Positions 9,478-19,734 of a DNA stretch of 64,000 nucleotides are shown piece after piece. The notes beneath the pieces were generated by a model. It was not told the origin of the DNA. It made no database searches and saw nothing but the letters and a program-made list of their open reading frames with translations. The DNA lies in NCBI GenBank assembly GCA_029866205.1, contig JARWZT010000007.1:1-64000 (forward strand), written 5' to 3'. The DNA is from Rhodoferax sp. GTDB taxonomy: Bacteria > Pseudomonadota > Gammaproteobacteria > Burkholderiales > Burkholderiaceae_C. A program made the translations under genes and the position numbers. Within the stretch, counting starts at the first letter, position 1. Every line of letters begins with the position of its first letter.

Positions 9478-10692
9478 ATGGGAAAAAATATAAATCCAAA
9501 CGCTGCAATTGATTATGTCACCCGGGTTCTGCCGTCGATGGGCGATATCGCGGCCCCGGCTTGGGATGGTTTGCTGCTGCGCCATGCAGACGCCAGCCCC
9601 TTTATGCAACACGCCTACCTGCATGCGCTGGAGGCCAGTGGCAGTGCGAGTCCGGCCACCGGTTGGCTCCCGCAAATCATCACCCTGGAGCGCGAAGGCG
9701 CGTTGGCAGCCGCCTGCGTCCTGTACGTGAAAGACCATTCCTATGGGGAATACGTGTTTGACTGGGCCTGGGCCCGGGCTTACCAGCAACACGGGCTGCC
9801 CTATTACCCCAAAGCGGTGGTAGCGGTGCCGTTTACCCCGGTGCCGGGCGCACGGTTGTTGGCGATGGATGCGGAGGCACGCGCCGCCTTGGTCCAAGCC
9901 CTGGTGGCATGGTGCAAAAAGCAGCAACTTTCTTCTTTGCACCTGCTATTTGCGGCTGACGATGATCTGCAAGCCTGCGAGGCAGCGGGCCTCATGGTGC
10001 GCCATACGGTGCAATTCCATTGGACCAATAGCGCCCTGCCCTACGCCGACTTCGACGCTTTTTTGTCCCAGATGGCCCAGGACAAGCGCAAAAAAATTCG
10101 CCAAGAGCGGCGCAAGGTGGCAGACGCGGGCGTGCAATTCCGGTGGTCGCAGGGCGCGGACATTGGCGATGCGGACTGGGACTTTTTTTACCGTTGCTAT
10201 GAGCGCACCTACCTGGAACACGGCAATGCGCCGTACCTAAGCCGCGACTTCTTCGCCCGAATGCAAAGCACCATGGCAGCCAACTGGCTGCTGTTTGTGG
10301 CTGAGCGCGACGGGCGGCCGATTGCCAGCAGCCTGATCGCCCTCAGCAGCCAAGCTCCAGCGGGCACGGGTGCCCAGCAACCCAAGGTGGCCTATGGTCG
10401 GTACTGGGGCGCGTTGGAACGGGTGGACTGCCTGCATTTCGAGGCCTGCTACTACCAGCCTCTGGCGTGGTGCATTGCGCACGGCTATCAGCGCTTTGAG
10501 GGCGGTGCGCAGGGCGAACACAAGATGGCGCGCGCCCTGCTACCCGTGAAAACCAGCAGCGCCCATTGGCTGGCGCACCCCAGTTTTGCCGACGCGGTGG
10601 CCCGATTTCTGGAGCGCGAAGGCGAAGGCATTGAAGACTATCTGGGCGACCTTCAGCAGCGCTCGCCCTTGCGGACTGACCCGGCGCGCTAA
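9478..10692 (+). CDS. FemAB/GNAT-like protein (DUF482 type)
   Basis: 404 residues of the COG3146/DUF482 type: an internal Lys/Arg-rich segment QDKRKKIRQERRKV around 200-213, a FYRCYERTY segment near 240, and FEGGAQGEHKMARAL near the C-terminus, the region in GNAT/Fem-fold proteins that contacts substrate. Relatives are annotated as predicted N-acyltransferases; substrate unknown. It could aminoacylate or acylate an envelope component by analogy with FemAB, but this is inference. Start at ATG 9478, divergent from nadE with 12 bases between the start codons. Confidence 0.75.
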   Translation: MGKNINPNAAIDYVTRVLPSMGDIAAPAWDGLLLRHADASPFMQHAYLHALEASGSASPATGWLPQIITLEREGALAAACVLYVKDHSYGEYVFDWAWARAYQQHGLPYYPKAVVAVPFTPVPGARLLAMDAEARAALVQALVAWCKKQQLSSLHLLFAADDDLQACEAAGLMVRHTVQFHWTNSALPYADFDAFLSQMAQDKRKKIRQERRKVADAGVQFRWSQGADIGDADWDFFYRCYERTYLEHGNAPYLSRDFFARMQSTMAANWLLFVAERDGRPIASSLIALSSQAPAGTGAQQPKVAYGRYWGALERVDCLHFEACYYQPLAWCIAHGYQRFEGGAQGEHKMARALLPVKTSSAHWLAHPSFADAVARFLEREGEGIEDYLGDLQQRSPLRTDPAR

Positions 10693-10718
10693 GCGGCCTG
10701 GCCATCCGCTTTGAAAGC

Positions 10719-11261
10719 TCAGGCCGAGGCCTGGTCTTTTTCGTAGTTGGCGATGCCGTCCAGGATTTCCTGGCGGGCCGACTCCGGGCCTTCCCAGCCC
10801 AAAATCTTGACCCATTTGCCTTCTTCGAGGTCTTTGTAGTGCTCAAAGAAGTGGGCGATGGTTTTCAGGCGCAGGGGGTTCAGGTCTTCCGGCTTTTGCC
10901 ACTGGGTGTAGAGAGACAAAATTTTGTCCACCGGCACAGCCAGCACTTTGCCGTCCTGGCCGGCTTCGTCTTCCATTTTCAGGATACCAATGGCGCGGCA
11001 GGGCACCACCACACCAGGAATCAGCGGTACGGGGGTGATCACCAAAACGTCCACCGGGTCGCCATCACCAGAAATGGTTTTGGGCACGTAGCCGTAGTTG
11101 GTCGGGTAGTGCATAGCGGTACTCATGAACCGATCCACAAAAATGGCACCGGTTTCCTTGTCCACTTCGTACTTCACAGGGTCGGCATTCATTGGGATTT
11201 CAATAATCACGTTGAACGCATGGGGCACGTTTTTGCCGGGGGTAACTTTGTCTAGGGACAT
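10719..11261 (-). CDS. ppa: Soluble inorganic pyrophosphatase (family I)
   Basis: Hydrolyses pyrophosphate from biosynthetic reactions. 180 residues, the length of prokaryotic family I hexameric enzymes. The metal-binding signature DGDPVD is at 66-71, preceded by the YPTNYGYVP segment at 52-60. Divergent from the membrane pyrophosphatase hppA (gap 224 bases), so the cell can either dissipate PPi energy in the cytoplasm or couple it to proton pumping from one locus. Confidence 0.97.
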   Translation of the reverse strand: MSLDKVTPGKNVPHAFNVIIEIPMNADPVKYEVDKETGAIFVDRFMSTAMHYPTNYGYVPKTISGDGDPVDVLVITPVPLIPGVVVPCRAIGILKMEDEAGQDGKVLAVPVDKILSLYTQWQKPEDLNPLRLKTIAHFFEHYKDLEEGKWVKILGWEGPESARQEILDGIANYEKDQASA

Positions 11262-11485
11262 GAAATACTCGTCGTAAGGTTAGGGGAAGCGAGACTAGGA
11301 TTAACCCTGAGTTTACTGACTTGGCACTTGCGAATCATCCGCAAAGCACGTTTTTGGGGCTACATTGGGGCGTTGGCCAATCAATTCCCCTGGTCTTGTG
11401 GTTCGGGGTGGTGAGGAAGCAACGTAGCGGGGGCACCGCTGGCGTTGTCCCCTCCTTCGAACAACATGCTAGTAGGAGTATTTTT

Positions 11486-13549
11486 ATGACTGGTAACTCA
11501 GCGCTGATTCTGGCGCTTGGCTGTGGTTTGGTCGCTGTCCTGTACGGTGTCTGGGCCCGTAGCTGGATTCTTTCGCAAGACGCGGGCAACCCCCGCATGC
11601 AAGAAATTGCAGCCGCTATCCAAACCGGCGCTGCGGCTTACCTGTCACGCCAATACCGCACGATTGCGATCGTCGGCTTGGTACTCGCCATCCTGATTAC
11701 CGTCTTTCTGGACCCCCTGAGTGCCACGGGCTTTGTGGTGGGCGCCGTGCTCTCGGGCGCTTGTGGATTTATTGGCATGAACGTGTCGGTGCGCGCCAAC
11801 GTACGTACCGCACAAGCCGCGACTAGGGGCATAGGACCCGCACTCGATGTGGCTTTTCGGGGAGGTGCCACCACCGGCATGCTGGTCGTGGGCCTGGGGC
11901 TGCTCGGTGTGACCGGTTTTTACTGGTACCTGGTGCCGGACGGTGCCGTCACCGTGGCCAAGCTCAACCCCCTGATCGGGTTTGCCTTTGGCTCATCGCT
12001 GATTTCCATTTTTGCCCGTCTGGGCGGCGGCATCTTTACCAAGGGGGCCGATGTGGGCGCTGACTTGGTGGGCAAGGTCGAAGCGGGCATTCCTGAAGAT
12101 GACCCCCGCAACCCGGCAGTGATCGCCGACAACGTGGGCGACAACGTCGGCGATTGCGCCGGCATGGCTGCCGACCTGTTTGAAACCTATGCGGTCACCC
12201 TCATCGCCACCATGGTGCTGGGCGCAATGATGCTGGCCGGACCCAACACCAACGCAGTGCTGTACCCGCTTGCACTCGGCGCGGTGTCGATTGTGGCGTC
12301 CATCATTGGCTGCTTCTTTGTCAAAGCCTCGCCCGACATGAAAAACGTCATGCCGGCGCTCTACAAAGGGCTGGCGGTGGCGGGCATCTTGTCGCTGGTG
12401 GCGTTTTACTTTGTCACCCAAAGCCTGTTCCCAGCCGCGGTCACGCTGACTGACGGACGCGTCGTGGGCAACACCGACCTGTTTGGCGCCTGCGCCGTGG
12501 GTCTGATTTTGACGGCCGCATTGGTCTGGATCACCGAGTACTACACCGGTACGCAGTACGCGCCGGTGCAGCACATCGCCCAAGCCTCCACCACAGGCCA
12601 CGGTACCAACATCATTGCCGGCCTGGGCGTGTCCATGCGCTCCACCGCCTGGCCCGTGCTGTTTGTGTGCCTGGCGATCTGGACGGCGTTCCACCTGGGT
12701 GGTCTGTATGGCATTGCGATTGCCGCCACCTCCATGCTGAGCATGGCAGGCATCGTGGTAGCGCTGGACGCCTATGGGCCCATTACGGATAATGCCGGCG
12801 GCATTGCCGAAATGTCCGAAATGCCCAAAAGCGTGCGCGATATCACCGACCCGCTGGACGCCGTGGGCAACACCACCAAGGCCGTCACCAAGGGCTACGC
12901 CATCGGCTCCGCCGGCTTGGCCGCACTGGTGCTGTTTGCCGACTACACCCACAAGCTCGACGCCTTTGGCAAACACATCGCCTTTGACCTGAGCGACCCG
13001 ATGGTCATCATTGGCCTGTTTATCGGCGGCCTGATTCCCTATCTGTTTGGTGCCATGGCCATGGAAGCCGTGGGCCGCGCGGCCGGGTCGGTGGTGGTCG
13101 AAGTGCGGCGGCAGTTCCGCGACATCAAGGGCATCATGGACGGCACGGGTAAGCCCGAGTACGACACCGCAGTGGACATGCTGACCACCGCCGCCATCAA
13201 AGAAATGATGATCCCCAGCCTTTTGCCCGTGGTGGTACCCATCGTGGTGGGCCTGGCACTGGGGCCAGCGGCACTGGGCGGCTTGCTGATGGGCACCATC
13301 GTGACCGGCCTGTTTGTGGCCATCTCGATGTGTACCGGCGGCGGCGCCTGGGACAACGCCAAAAAGTACATCGAAGACGGCCACCACGGCGGCAAAGGCT
13401 CTGAAACACACAAAGCCGCCGTTACCGGCGACACCGTTGGAGACCCCTACAAAGACACCGCCGGTCCTGCCGTCAATCCGCTGATCAAGATCATCAACAT
13501 CGTGGCGCTCCTGATCGTGCCGCTGATGATGAAGATTCATGGGGGATAA
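11486..13549 (+). CDS. hppA: K+-independent proton-translocating membrane pyrophosphatase
   Basis: Integral membrane ion pump driven by PPi hydrolysis. 687 residues, about 16 hydrophobic spans. The PPi-binding loop is seen as [14 protein letters not shown] around 187-200 followed by the [18 protein letters not shown] region. At residue 465 the motif reads GNTTKA: lysine at this site, in place of Ala, is the known marker of K+-independent H+-pumping enzymes. The start at 11486 is set by AGGAG ten bases upstream (TAGGAGTATTTTT). A hairpin with T-run follows at 13592-13620. Confidence 0.96.
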   Translation: MTGNSALILALGCGLVAVLYGVWARSWILSQDAGNPRMQEIAAAIQTGAAAYLSRQYRTIAIVGLVLAILITVFLDPLSATGFVVGAVLSGACGFIGMNVSVRANVRTAQAATRGIGPALDVAFRGGATTGMLVVGLGLLGVTGFYWYLVPDGAVTVAKLNPLIGFAFGSSLISIFARLGGGIFTKGADVGADLVGKVEAGIPEDDPRNPAVIADNVGDNVGDCAGMAADLFETYAVTLIATMVLGAMMLAGPNTNAVLYPLALGAVSIVASIIGCFFVKASPDMKNVMPALYKGLAVAGILSLVAFYFVTQSLFPAAVTLTDGRVVGNTDLFGACAVGLILTAALVWITEYYTGTQYAPVQHIAQASTTGHGTNIIAGLGVSMRSTAWPVLFVCLAIWTAFHLGGLYGIAIAATSMLSMAGIVVALDAYGPITDNAGGIAEMSEMPKSVRDITDPLDAVGNTTKAVTKGYAIGSAGLAALVLFADYTHKLDAFGKHIAFDLSDPMVIIGLFIGGLIPYLFGAMAMEAVGRAAGSVVVEVRRQFRDIKGIMDGTGKPEYDTAVDMLTTAAIKEMMIPSLLPVVVPIVVGLALGPAALGGLLMGTIVTGLFVAISMCTGGGAWDNAKKYIEDGHHGGKGSETHKAAVTGDTVGDPYKDTAGPAVNPLIKIINIVALLIVPLMMKIHGG

Positions 13550-13591
13550 CAGGCGCTTCGTCCAAAAATTACAGTCACCTTGTTTCTGAAG

Positions 13592-13620
13592 AAAAACCCG
13601 CAGTCATGTGGGTTTTTCTA
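13592..13620 (+). terminator. Rho-independent terminator of hppA
   Basis: AAAAACCC (13592-13599) pairs with GGGTTTTT (13610-13617) around a 10-base loop, with T-rich sequence at the 3' side, 43 bases after the hppA stop. A-tract plus T-tract makes it potentially bidirectional, but there is no convergent gene. Confidence 0.75.
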
Positions 13621-13739
13621 TTTACGACCGCATGCTTCCGGCCGATCTGTGGGCAGCCCGGGAGCGCCTGCTGCAACGCAAGCACTCCGTAAATATTTAA
13701 AAATCCTGCTTGTTTTTTTCTGCTGTTAGCATATTCAGC

Positions 13740-14369
13740 ATGAAAATAATGATCGTCGACGACCACGCCCTGATGCGCGAAGGTTTGGGGCAATTGTTGG
13801 CTGGTTTGTATCCGGATCTGGTGCTATTGCATGCCGCCAATGGAGCACAGGCGGTCGCCATGCTGCTGCCACAAAGGGACATTGACCTGGTTCTGCTGGA
13901 CTACCAGCTGCCTGATATGACAGGGCTGGATATTCTGAGGCAGTTTGCCCGGGTGCAGCCGACGCTTGCGGTGCTGGTGATCTCCGGCTCGGCCAATCCC
14001 AACCTGATGCGCCAGACGCTCAGTGCTGGAGCGCGCGGCTTTGTCCAAAAAACGGGTAATACACAGGCGCTGGTCCAAGCCATTGATGCCGTGCTCAATG
14101 ACGGGACTTACACACCACCCGAACTCCAGGCACTGGTCGCTCTGGGCAATGGCATTCGCACGGTGGACTTGTCGCCGCGCCAGGAAACGGTGTTGTACGG
14201 TCTGATGGATGGCCGCTCCAACCGCGAAATCGCGCTGGAGTTGAATGTGTCGGAAGAGACGGTAAAAACCCACGTCAGTGCCATTCTTCGATTTTTTAAC
14301 GCGGAAAACCGCACCCAGGCCGCTTTGGCTGCGGTGGAGTCCGGATTTCGCGTCCCCAAACGCACCTAA
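13740..14369 (+). CDS. LuxR/NarL-type response regulator (orphan)
   Basis: 209 residues: receiver domain at 1-120 with acidic pocket D7-D8 and phosphoacceptor D54 (LLDYQLPDM), conserved Ser in VLVISGS and Lys in FVQKTGN, then a LuxR-type helix-turn-helix at about 142-190 ([40 protein letters not shown]). No histidine kinase gene lies beside it in the window, so the phosphodonor is unknown. Start ATG at 13740 is the canonical MKIMIVDDH start. Upstream, 13690-13739 is AT-rich. It precedes moaA by 68 bases, but co-regulation is not evident. Confidence 0.92.
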   Translation: MKIMIVDDHALMREGLGQLLAGLYPDLVLLHAANGAQAVAMLLPQRDIDLVLLDYQLPDMTGLDILRQFARVQPTLAVLVISGSANPNLMRQTLSAGARGFVQKTGNTQALVQAIDAVLNDGTYTPPELQALVALGNGIRTVDLSPRQETVLYGLMDGRSNREIALELNVSEETVKTHVSAILRFFNAENRTQAALAAVESGFRVPKRT

Positions 14370-14437
14370 ACAGCCCCGCGGCCCAGGGTTTGGTAATTGC
14401 CACCCAAGGCGCTCCAGCGTGCTTCATTGCGGCCACA

Positions 14438-15619
14438 ATGGAGCCCATGACACATCGTTCTTCGTACCGCACCATTCCAGTGCTCGACCAACGCACTGGC
14501 ACCCTGCCCTTGCCCCATGGCGCCGGGCCGTCTGTGCAGTCGCTGCCCGGCCCTACCCAAACCACAGACACTTTGGGACGGCCGCTTCGGGATCTGCGCA
14601 TTAGCGTTACCGACCGGTGCAACTTTCGCTGCAGCTACTGCATGCCCAAAGAGGTGTTCGACAAAGATTACGCCTATTTGCCCCACAGCGCACTGTTGTC
14701 GTTTGAGGAAATTACGCGCATTGCGCGCCAGTTTGTGGCCCATGGGGTGCAGAAAATCCGGCTCACCGGTGGCGAACCGCTGCTGCGCAAAAACCTGGAG
14801 GCATTGATCGTCCAACTTGCCGCCCTGCGCACGACCGACGGAGCACCGCTGGACATTACGCTTACCACTAACGGCTCGCTGCTGGCACGCAAGGCCGTGG
14901 CGCTCAAGGCGGCTGGCTTGCAACGCGTTACCGTGAGCCTGGACGGCCTGGACGATGCGGTGTTCAAGAAAATGAACGACGTGGAATTTCCGGTCAGCGA
15001 CGTGCTGGAGGGCATCAGGGCGGCCCAAGCGGCAGGGCTCGGCCCCATCAAGGTGAACATGGTGGTGAAACGCGGCACCAACGACCATGAAATTGTGCCG
15101 ATGGCGCGCCATTTCCAGGGTACCGGCGTGGTGCTGCGCTTTATTGAATACATGGACGTTGGAGCCACCAATGGCTGGCGCATGGACGAGGTACTGCCCT
15201 CGGCGCAGGTGATTGAGCGACTGCAGGCCGCCATGCCACTGGTGGCGCTGGAGGCCTCGGCGCCTGGCGAAACGGCGCAACGCTGGGGCTACGCCAATGC
15301 CCAAGGCCAACACGACCCCCAGTTGGGCGAGGTCGGCGTGATCAGCAGTGTCACGCAGGCTTTTTGTGCCGATTGCAACCGGGCGCGACTTTCTACCGAG
15401 GGGCAGCTGTATCTGTGCCTGTTTGCGAGCCAGGGCTACGACCTGCGCACGCTGGTGCGCGGCGATACAAGCCATTCCGGCGACGCCGCTCTGGCGCAGG
15501 CAATTGGCAGCATCTGGCAGGGCCGTACCGATCGTTATTCGCTGTTGCGGGCATCGCTACCCAACGAGGCGCCGTCAGGCAAGGCGCGCCGGGTTGAGAT
15601 GAGCTACATCGGGGGCTAG
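14438..15619 (+). CDS. moaA: GTP 3',8-cyclase (radical SAM)
   Basis: First step of molybdenum cofactor synthesis: converts GTP to 3',8-cyclo-7,8-dihydro-GTP. The radical SAM cluster is C61, C65, C68 (CNFRCSYC); the second, C-terminal 4Fe-4S site is in [10 protein letters not shown]...LCLF around residue 310. The chain ends in YIGG, the GG tail that stimulates catalysis. 393 residues from ATG 14438; another ATG at 14447 is possible. It is followed by mobA (GTG start 7 bases after the stop) and moeA in one operon. Confidence 0.95.
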   Translation: MEPMTHRSSYRTIPVLDQRTGTLPLPHGAGPSVQSLPGPTQTTDTLGRPLRDLRISVTDRCNFRCSYCMPKEVFDKDYAYLPHSALLSFEEITRIARQFVAHGVQKIRLTGGEPLLRKNLEALIVQLAALRTTDGAPLDITLTTNGSLLARKAVALKAAGLQRVTVSLDGLDDAVFKKMNDVEFPVSDVLEGIRAAQAAGLGPIKVNMVVKRGTNDHEIVPMARHFQGTGVVLRFIEYMDVGATNGWRMDEVLPSAQVIERLQAAMPLVALEASAPGETAQRWGYANAQGQHDPQLGEVGVISSVTQAFCADCNRARLSTEGQLYLCLFASQGYDLRTLVRGDTSHSGDAALAQAIGSIWQGRTDRYSLLRASLPNEAPSGKARRVEMSYIGG

Positions 15620-15625
15620 CCACAA

Positions 15626-16318
15626 GTGACGAATTTGAACCCGAGCAGTGTGTGTGCGGTGGTGTTGGCGGGGGGCATGGGCAGCCGCATGGGTGGCGTG
15701 GACAAAGGCTTGCAGCTGTTGGCCGGACAAGCCCTGGCGCTCCGATGCGTGCAGCGTCTGCGCGCCCAAAGTCTGGGCGAGCCGGGCCTGATTGCCATCA
15801 ACGCCAACCGCAACGCTGAGCGTTACGCAGACTGGGGCTGCCCCGTGTGGCCCGACGCGTTAGAGGGGTTTGCCGGTCCACTGGCCGGGTTTCAGACGGC
15901 TTTGCAGCGCTGTGCACCCGTGTCAGGTGCAGAGGGCCGGGCGGCAGAGGGATACCCCTACCTGCTCACGGTGGCCTGCGATACGCCGCGTTTTCCCCTC
16001 GACCTGCTGGAGCGGCTGGCCCAGGCCCTGCTGAGCGGGAGCGCGGATATTGCCGTGGCGGGCGCCCTGGAAACGACGCCTGGAGGGGCACAAATGCTCC
16101 GCACGCAGCCGGTTTTTTGCCTGTTGCGCACCGAGCTGCGCGAGAGTCTGCAAGCTTACTTGGCGGCCGGCGGGCGCAAGGTAGACGCCTGGACGGCGCA
16201 ACACCGCACCGTAACCGTGGCTTTTGACCAAGCGCAAGACGATGCCTTGGCGTTTTTTAACGCCAACACCCTGGCAGAGCTTGAGCGCCTGGAGGCCTCT
16301 GCACAAGACAAACCATGA
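15626..16318 (+). CDS. mobA: Molybdenum cofactor guanylyltransferase
   Basis: Attaches GMP to molybdopterin to give the MGD cofactor used by DMSO reductase-family enzymes. The nucleotidyltransferase signature LAGGMGSRMGGVDKGL lies at 14-29 with the GTP-binding Lys 27, and the metal Asp is in VACDTPRFP. GTG start at 15626, 230 residues. It overlaps moeA by ATGA (16315-16318), so the two are probably coupled. Confidence 0.94.
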   Translation: MTNLNPSSVCAVVLAGGMGSRMGGVDKGLQLLAGQALALRCVQRLRAQSLGEPGLIAINANRNAERYADWGCPVWPDALEGFAGPLAGFQTALQRCAPVSGAEGRAAEGYPYLLTVACDTPRFPLDLLERLAQALLSGSADIAVAGALETTPGGAQMLRTQPVFCLLRTELRESLQAYLAAGGRKVDAWTAQHRTVTVAFDQAQDDALAFFNANTLAELERLEASAQDKP

Positions 16319-17616
16319 AAACACTCGCGCAGATCGCCGCCGAGCTCCAGGGCTATGAACCGCAAGCGCTGCCCGCGCACACAGTGAACGCTTTTTTGGC
16401 ACAGATGGTGCCACTGCCCCGTGAGGCCGAAGACGTACCGCTGATGCAAGCCTTGGGCCGGGTCTTGGCAGCACCGGTGATCAGCCCGATTGACGTGCCC
16501 GCGCACGACAACTCCGCCATGGACGGCTACGCGTTTTGTGGGCAGGCACTGCAACCCGACCAGCCCCTGGCGCTGAAATTGGTCGGTACGGCGCTGGCGG
16601 GGGAGGCCTACCGCGGTGCGGTGGCACCAGGCCAATGCATCAGGATCATGACCGGCGCTGTAATGCCCGCGGGACTGGACACCGTCGTGCCCCAGGAAAT
16701 GGCGGTAGTGGATGGCACCCAAATCACGATCCCGCCCGGTGCCGTGCGCAACGGTGACAACCGGCGCGCACGGGGCGAAGACCTGCAACAAGGCACGGTT
16801 GCGCTGGCCAAGGGCAGCGTATTGGCGCCAGCCAGCCTGGGGCTGCTGGCCAGTCTGGGTCTGCCTCAGGTGCGGGTGTGGCGGCGCCTGCGGGTCGCCT
16901 ACTTTTCTACCGGCGACGAAATATTGAGTTTGGGCGAGCCCGTACGTGAAGGTGCGGTGTTTGACAGCAACCGCTACACGGTGTGGGGCATGTTGCAGCG
17001 CATGGGGGTCGAGTGTGTGGACTTGGGCGTGGTGCCCGACGAACCGGCGCAGCTGGAGGCCGCTTTTAGGCTTGCGGCCGCGCGGGCCGATGCCATCATC
17101 ACCAGCGGCGGCGTCAGTGTGGGCGAGGCTGACCACACCAAGGCCATGATGCGAAAAATCGCCCAAAGCGACACCCCGGGCGAAGGCGGCGTGGTGTTCT
17201 GGCGCATTGCCATGCGCCCAGGCCGCCCCATGGCGGTGGGCCGGGTCGGCCGCATTCCACTGTTTGGGCTGCCGGGTAACCCGGTGGCGGTGATGGTGAC
17301 GTTTTTGGCATTTGTGCGCCCTGCCCTATGGCAAATGATGGGGGCAAACCCCGACGATCCGGCTGTTGCGCCACCGCTGCTCAAGGCACGAAGCACCGTA
17401 GCGGTACGAAAAAAAGCAGGGCGCACCGAGTACCAGCGCGCCATCGTTAGCGTCGATGCGGCAGGACAGTTGGGCGTACAAACCACCGGCGATCAGGGCT
17501 CAGGCGTATTGCGTTCCATGGTGCGGGCCAATGGTCTGCTGGTGCTGCACCACGAACAGGGCAATGTCGCCCCTGGCGACTTGGTGGATGTGATGGTATT
17601 TGCGGGCGTGCTGTAG
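16315..17616 (+). CDS. moeA: Molybdopterin molybdenumtransferase
   Basis: Inserts molybdate into adenylated molybdopterin. 433 residues. Recognised by SAMDGYAF near residue 66, the ITSGGVSVGEADHTK segment (domain III, MoCF-binding) near 262-276, and GLPGNPVAVMVTF near 318. Last gene of the moaA-mobA-moeA operon; ends 72 bases from convergent rnhA, with a 9-bp inverted repeat at 17653-17679 between them. Confidence 0.95.
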   Translation: MKTLAQIAAELQGYEPQALPAHTVNAFLAQMVPLPREAEDVPLMQALGRVLAAPVISPIDVPAHDNSAMDGYAFCGQALQPDQPLALKLVGTALAGEAYRGAVAPGQCIRIMTGAVMPAGLDTVVPQEMAVVDGTQITIPPGAVRNGDNRRARGEDLQQGTVALAKGSVLAPASLGLLASLGLPQVRVWRRLRVAYFSTGDEILSLGEPVREGAVFDSNRYTVWGMLQRMGVECVDLGVVPDEPAQLEAAFRLAAARADAIITSGGVSVGEADHTKAMMRKIAQSDTPGEGGVVFWRIAMRPGRPMAVGRVGRIPLFGLPGNPVAVMVTFLAFVRPALWQMMGANPDDPAVAPPLLKARSTVAVRKKAGRTEYQRAIVSVDAAGQLGVQTTGDQGSGVLRSMVRANGLLVLHHEQGNVAPGDLVDVMVFAGVL

Positions 17617-17652
17617 GCCCGAGGTCCCGTGCCAGCTTCGGGGCACCGACAG

Positions 17653-17679
17653 GGTGCGCAGCTGGTTTCGCTGCGCACC
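17653..17679. terminator. Inverted repeat between convergent moeA and rnhA
   Basis: GGTGCGCAG (17653-17661) pairs perfectly with CTGCGCACC (17671-17679) over a 9-base loop, midway between the two stop codons. No T-run on either strand, so it is at best a weak or Rho-assisted bidirectional terminator. Confidence 0.4.
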
Positions 17680-17688
17680 AGGGCGACA

Positions 17689-18141
17689 TCAGTCAGCGGC
17701 GTGCCCCATGCCCACACCGCGATTGGCCAGACCATCCGCACGTTCATTGCCAGGGTCTCCGGCATGGCCCTTCACCCAGCGCCAGTCAATCGTATGCCCC
17801 GCTTGCGAAACCAAGGCATCCAGTTGCTGCCAGAGGTCGACATTTTTTACCGGCTGCTTCGCGGCGGTACGCCAGCCCTTGGCCTTCCAACCCGGCAGCC
17901 ACTCGGTGATTCCCTTGAGCACATACTGGCTGTCCAGGTGCAGCGTGACCGTACAGGGGCGCTTGAGCGCCGCCAGCGCCTGGATCACCGCCATCATTTC
18001 CATGCGGTTGTTGGTGGTCCCTGATTCACCGCCGCAGAGTTCTTTTTCGGTGCCGTCGCTGGACCGCAGCAGTGCCCCCCACCCTCCGGGACCGGGGTTA
18101 CCCTTGCAGGCACCATCGGTGTAAATCACAACCTGGTTCAC
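17689..18141 (-). CDS. rnhA: Ribonuclease HI
   Basis: Degrades RNA in RNA-DNA hybrids (R-loops, primers). 150 residues. All catalytic residues are visible: D9 ([14 protein letters not shown]), E48 (NNRMEM), D70 (HLDSQYV), H126 and D136 ([13 protein letters not shown]). It overlaps the upstream methyltransferase gene by 4 bases (ATGA). In E. coli rnhA lies next to dnaQ and near yafS and gloB; here the yafS-like methyltransferase and gloB are kept but dnaQ is not adjacent. Confidence 0.97.
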   Translation of the reverse strand: MNQVVIYTDGACKGNPGPGGWGALLRSSDGTEKELCGGESGTTNNRMEMMAVIQALAALKRPCTVTLHLDSQYVLKGITEWLPGWKAKGWRTAAKQPVKNVDLWQQLDALVSQAGHTIDWRWVKGHAGDPGNERADGLANRGVGMGHAAD

Positions 18142-18968
18142 TTTTTTTCTTCCTTTTTTGTCATATCTTGGCGGCGTTGGCCTGCCACGACCGGGCTGGC
18201 CGCGCGCACGGGCGCAGCTTTCCAGGCGGCGCCCAGCAAGCGGGTGCCGCGCACTTTTTTAACCGCGACCAACAGGTAAGCGGCACCAAATACCGGCCAC
18301 CAGCGGGCACCCAATCGGTCGAGCCAGGCAAAACGTTGGAGCCAAGGCAAACTACTGACCGCCGGGGCATAACAACCATAGCGCACCAGCTCCACCTCAA
18401 AACCCAGCAGACGCAGCCAATCGCGCAAGCGCCATACGCCCAAAAACGAATCTTGCAGTGGCAGGTAGTCGGGCCCCACAAAGCGCCTGAGGCCCAACAG
18501 GCGCCAAAGCTGCTGACGCGCCCGACGCAGTGCCCAAAAGCTGGTCGGACTGAAGCCACAAATCACCACCCGCCCCTCAGGCACCAGCACCCGCTCCACC
18601 TCGCGCAGCGTGGCGTGCGCATCGCTGAACTCCAGGGTATGCGGCAGCAACACCAGGTCTAGGCTAGCCGCAGGGAAAGGCAGTGCCTCAAAATCGGTAA
18701 CCAATGCCAGAGCGACGTGTTCTGTCTCGAGGCTGTTGGAACGGGGCTCTGCGTTGGGAGGCGATAAGGGCAATTGCTGCGTGGCCAGCCAGCGGTGCGG
18801 CATGCGGTTATGCTGCAATCCCCCCAACTCGGGTAAGCCCAGTTGTACCGCGTGGTAGCCAAAAATATCGGCCACCGCACGGTCGACCTGAGTACGCTCC
18901 CAGTCCAGAAGGTAGCGCCCCGGCGGCGTCTGTAGCCAATCTTGCAAACCTATAATTTGATCGCTCAT
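18138..18968 (-). CDS. SAM-dependent methyltransferase (YafS-like)
   Basis: 276 residues from ATG 18968 (MSDQIIGLQ). Class I methyltransferase of the Methyltransf_11 type, though the N-terminal SAM motif is weak; the readable parts are [49 protein letters not shown] and a basic C-terminal tail ending in a Lys/Glu run. It shares position with E. coli yafS between gloB and rnhA. Substrate unknown. Its start codon and that of gloB overlap head-to-head in one CATG, so the two promoters must sit in each other's coding sequence. Confidence 0.8.
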   Translation of the reverse strand: MSDQIIGLQDWLQTPPGRYLLDWERTQVDRAVADIFGYHAVQLGLPELGGLQHNRMPHRWLATQQLPLSPPNAEPRSNSLETEHVALALVTDFEALPFPAASLDLVLLPHTLEFSDAHATLREVERVLVPEGRVVICGFSPTSFWALRRARQQLWRLLGLRRFVGPDYLPLQDSFLGVWRLRDWLRLLGFEVELVRYGCYAPAVSSLPWLQRFAWLDRLGARWWPVFGAAYLLVAVKKVRGTRLLGAAWKAAPVRAASPVVAGQRRQDMTKKEEKK

Positions 18969-19734
18969 GAAGTTAATACCGCTGCCTGCATTTACTGACA
19001 ATTACATCTGGATGCTGCACAACGGGCAAGCCGCCTGGGTGGTGGATCCCGGAGACGCTGCGCCGGTTTTGCAGGCGCTGGCGACGCACCACCTCAAGCT
19101 TCAGGGCATTCTAGTCACCCACCATCATCCGGACCACACCGGCGGCGTGGCGGAATTACGCGAGGCGACAGGCGCGGCCGTGTTTGGCCCGCACCGTGAA
19201 AACATGCCCGAACCACTGCACCGCATGGCGCAGGACGAAACGGTTGACGTTTTGGGTCTGTCATTTCGTGTGATCGAAGTGCCGGGCCACACCGCCGGCC
19301 ACATCGCCTATTACTGCGCCTCCATGGATGGCGCGCCGGTGCTTTTTTGTGGCGACACCCTGTTCAGTGGCGGCTGCGGGCGTCTGTTTGAAGGCACTCC
19401 GGCGCAAATGCTGGCCTCGCTGCAAACTTTGGCCGCACTGCCCGCAGACACCCGCGTCTGCTGCACCCACGAATACACGCTTAGCAACCTCAAGTTTGCC
19501 CGAGAAGTGGAGCCCGACAACCGTGCGTTGGCCGATTACCAAACCCACTGCCAAACACTGCGCGAGGCAAATCTGCCCACGCTGCCGTCGACGATTGCGC
19601 AAGAGCGGGCCATCAACCCCTTTTTGCGCAGTAGCCAAGCCACGATAGTGGCTTCAAGCCAGCGGTTTGACGCCGCGCAAACCGCCACGCACGGTGTGTT
19701 TGCCACCTTGCGGGCCTGGAAAAATCAGTTTTGA
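18967..19734 (+). CDS. gloB: Hydroxyacylglutathione hydrolase (glyoxalase II)
   Basis: Hydrolyses S-lactoylglutathione in methylglyoxal detoxification. Metallo-beta-lactamase fold with the dinuclear metal motif THHHPDHTGG at 51-60, further His in VPGHTAGHIAYY, and Asp in FCGDTLFSGGCGRLFEG. 255 residues, standard length. Stop TGA at 19732-19734 overlaps the ATG of the next gene by one base (TGATG), implying coupling to mltD. Confidence 0.95.
   Translation: MKLIPLPAFTDNYIWMLHNGQAAWVVDPGDAAPVLQALATHHLKLQGILVTHHHPDHTGGVAELREATGAAVFGPHRENMPEPLHRMAQDETVDVLGLSFRVIEVPGHTAGHIAYYCASMDGAPVLFCGDTLFSGGCGRLFEGTPAQMLASLQTLAALPADTRVCCTHEYTLSNLKFAREVEPDNRALADYQTHCQTLREANLPTLPSTIAQERAINPFLRSSQATIVASSQRFDAAQTATHGVFATLRAWKNQF

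Noticed and set aside
9466..9942. 159-residue N-terminal extension of nadE
   Set aside because: It is the antisense of the FemAB-like gene; the nitrilase domain starts at MTLKICVAQL.
11993..13540. Long antisense open frame (515 codons) opposite hppA
   Set aside because: Composition (His/Gly/Asp-rich, reading of GC-rich third positions) is typical of shadow frames; the sense strand encodes an unmistakable membrane pyrophosphatase.
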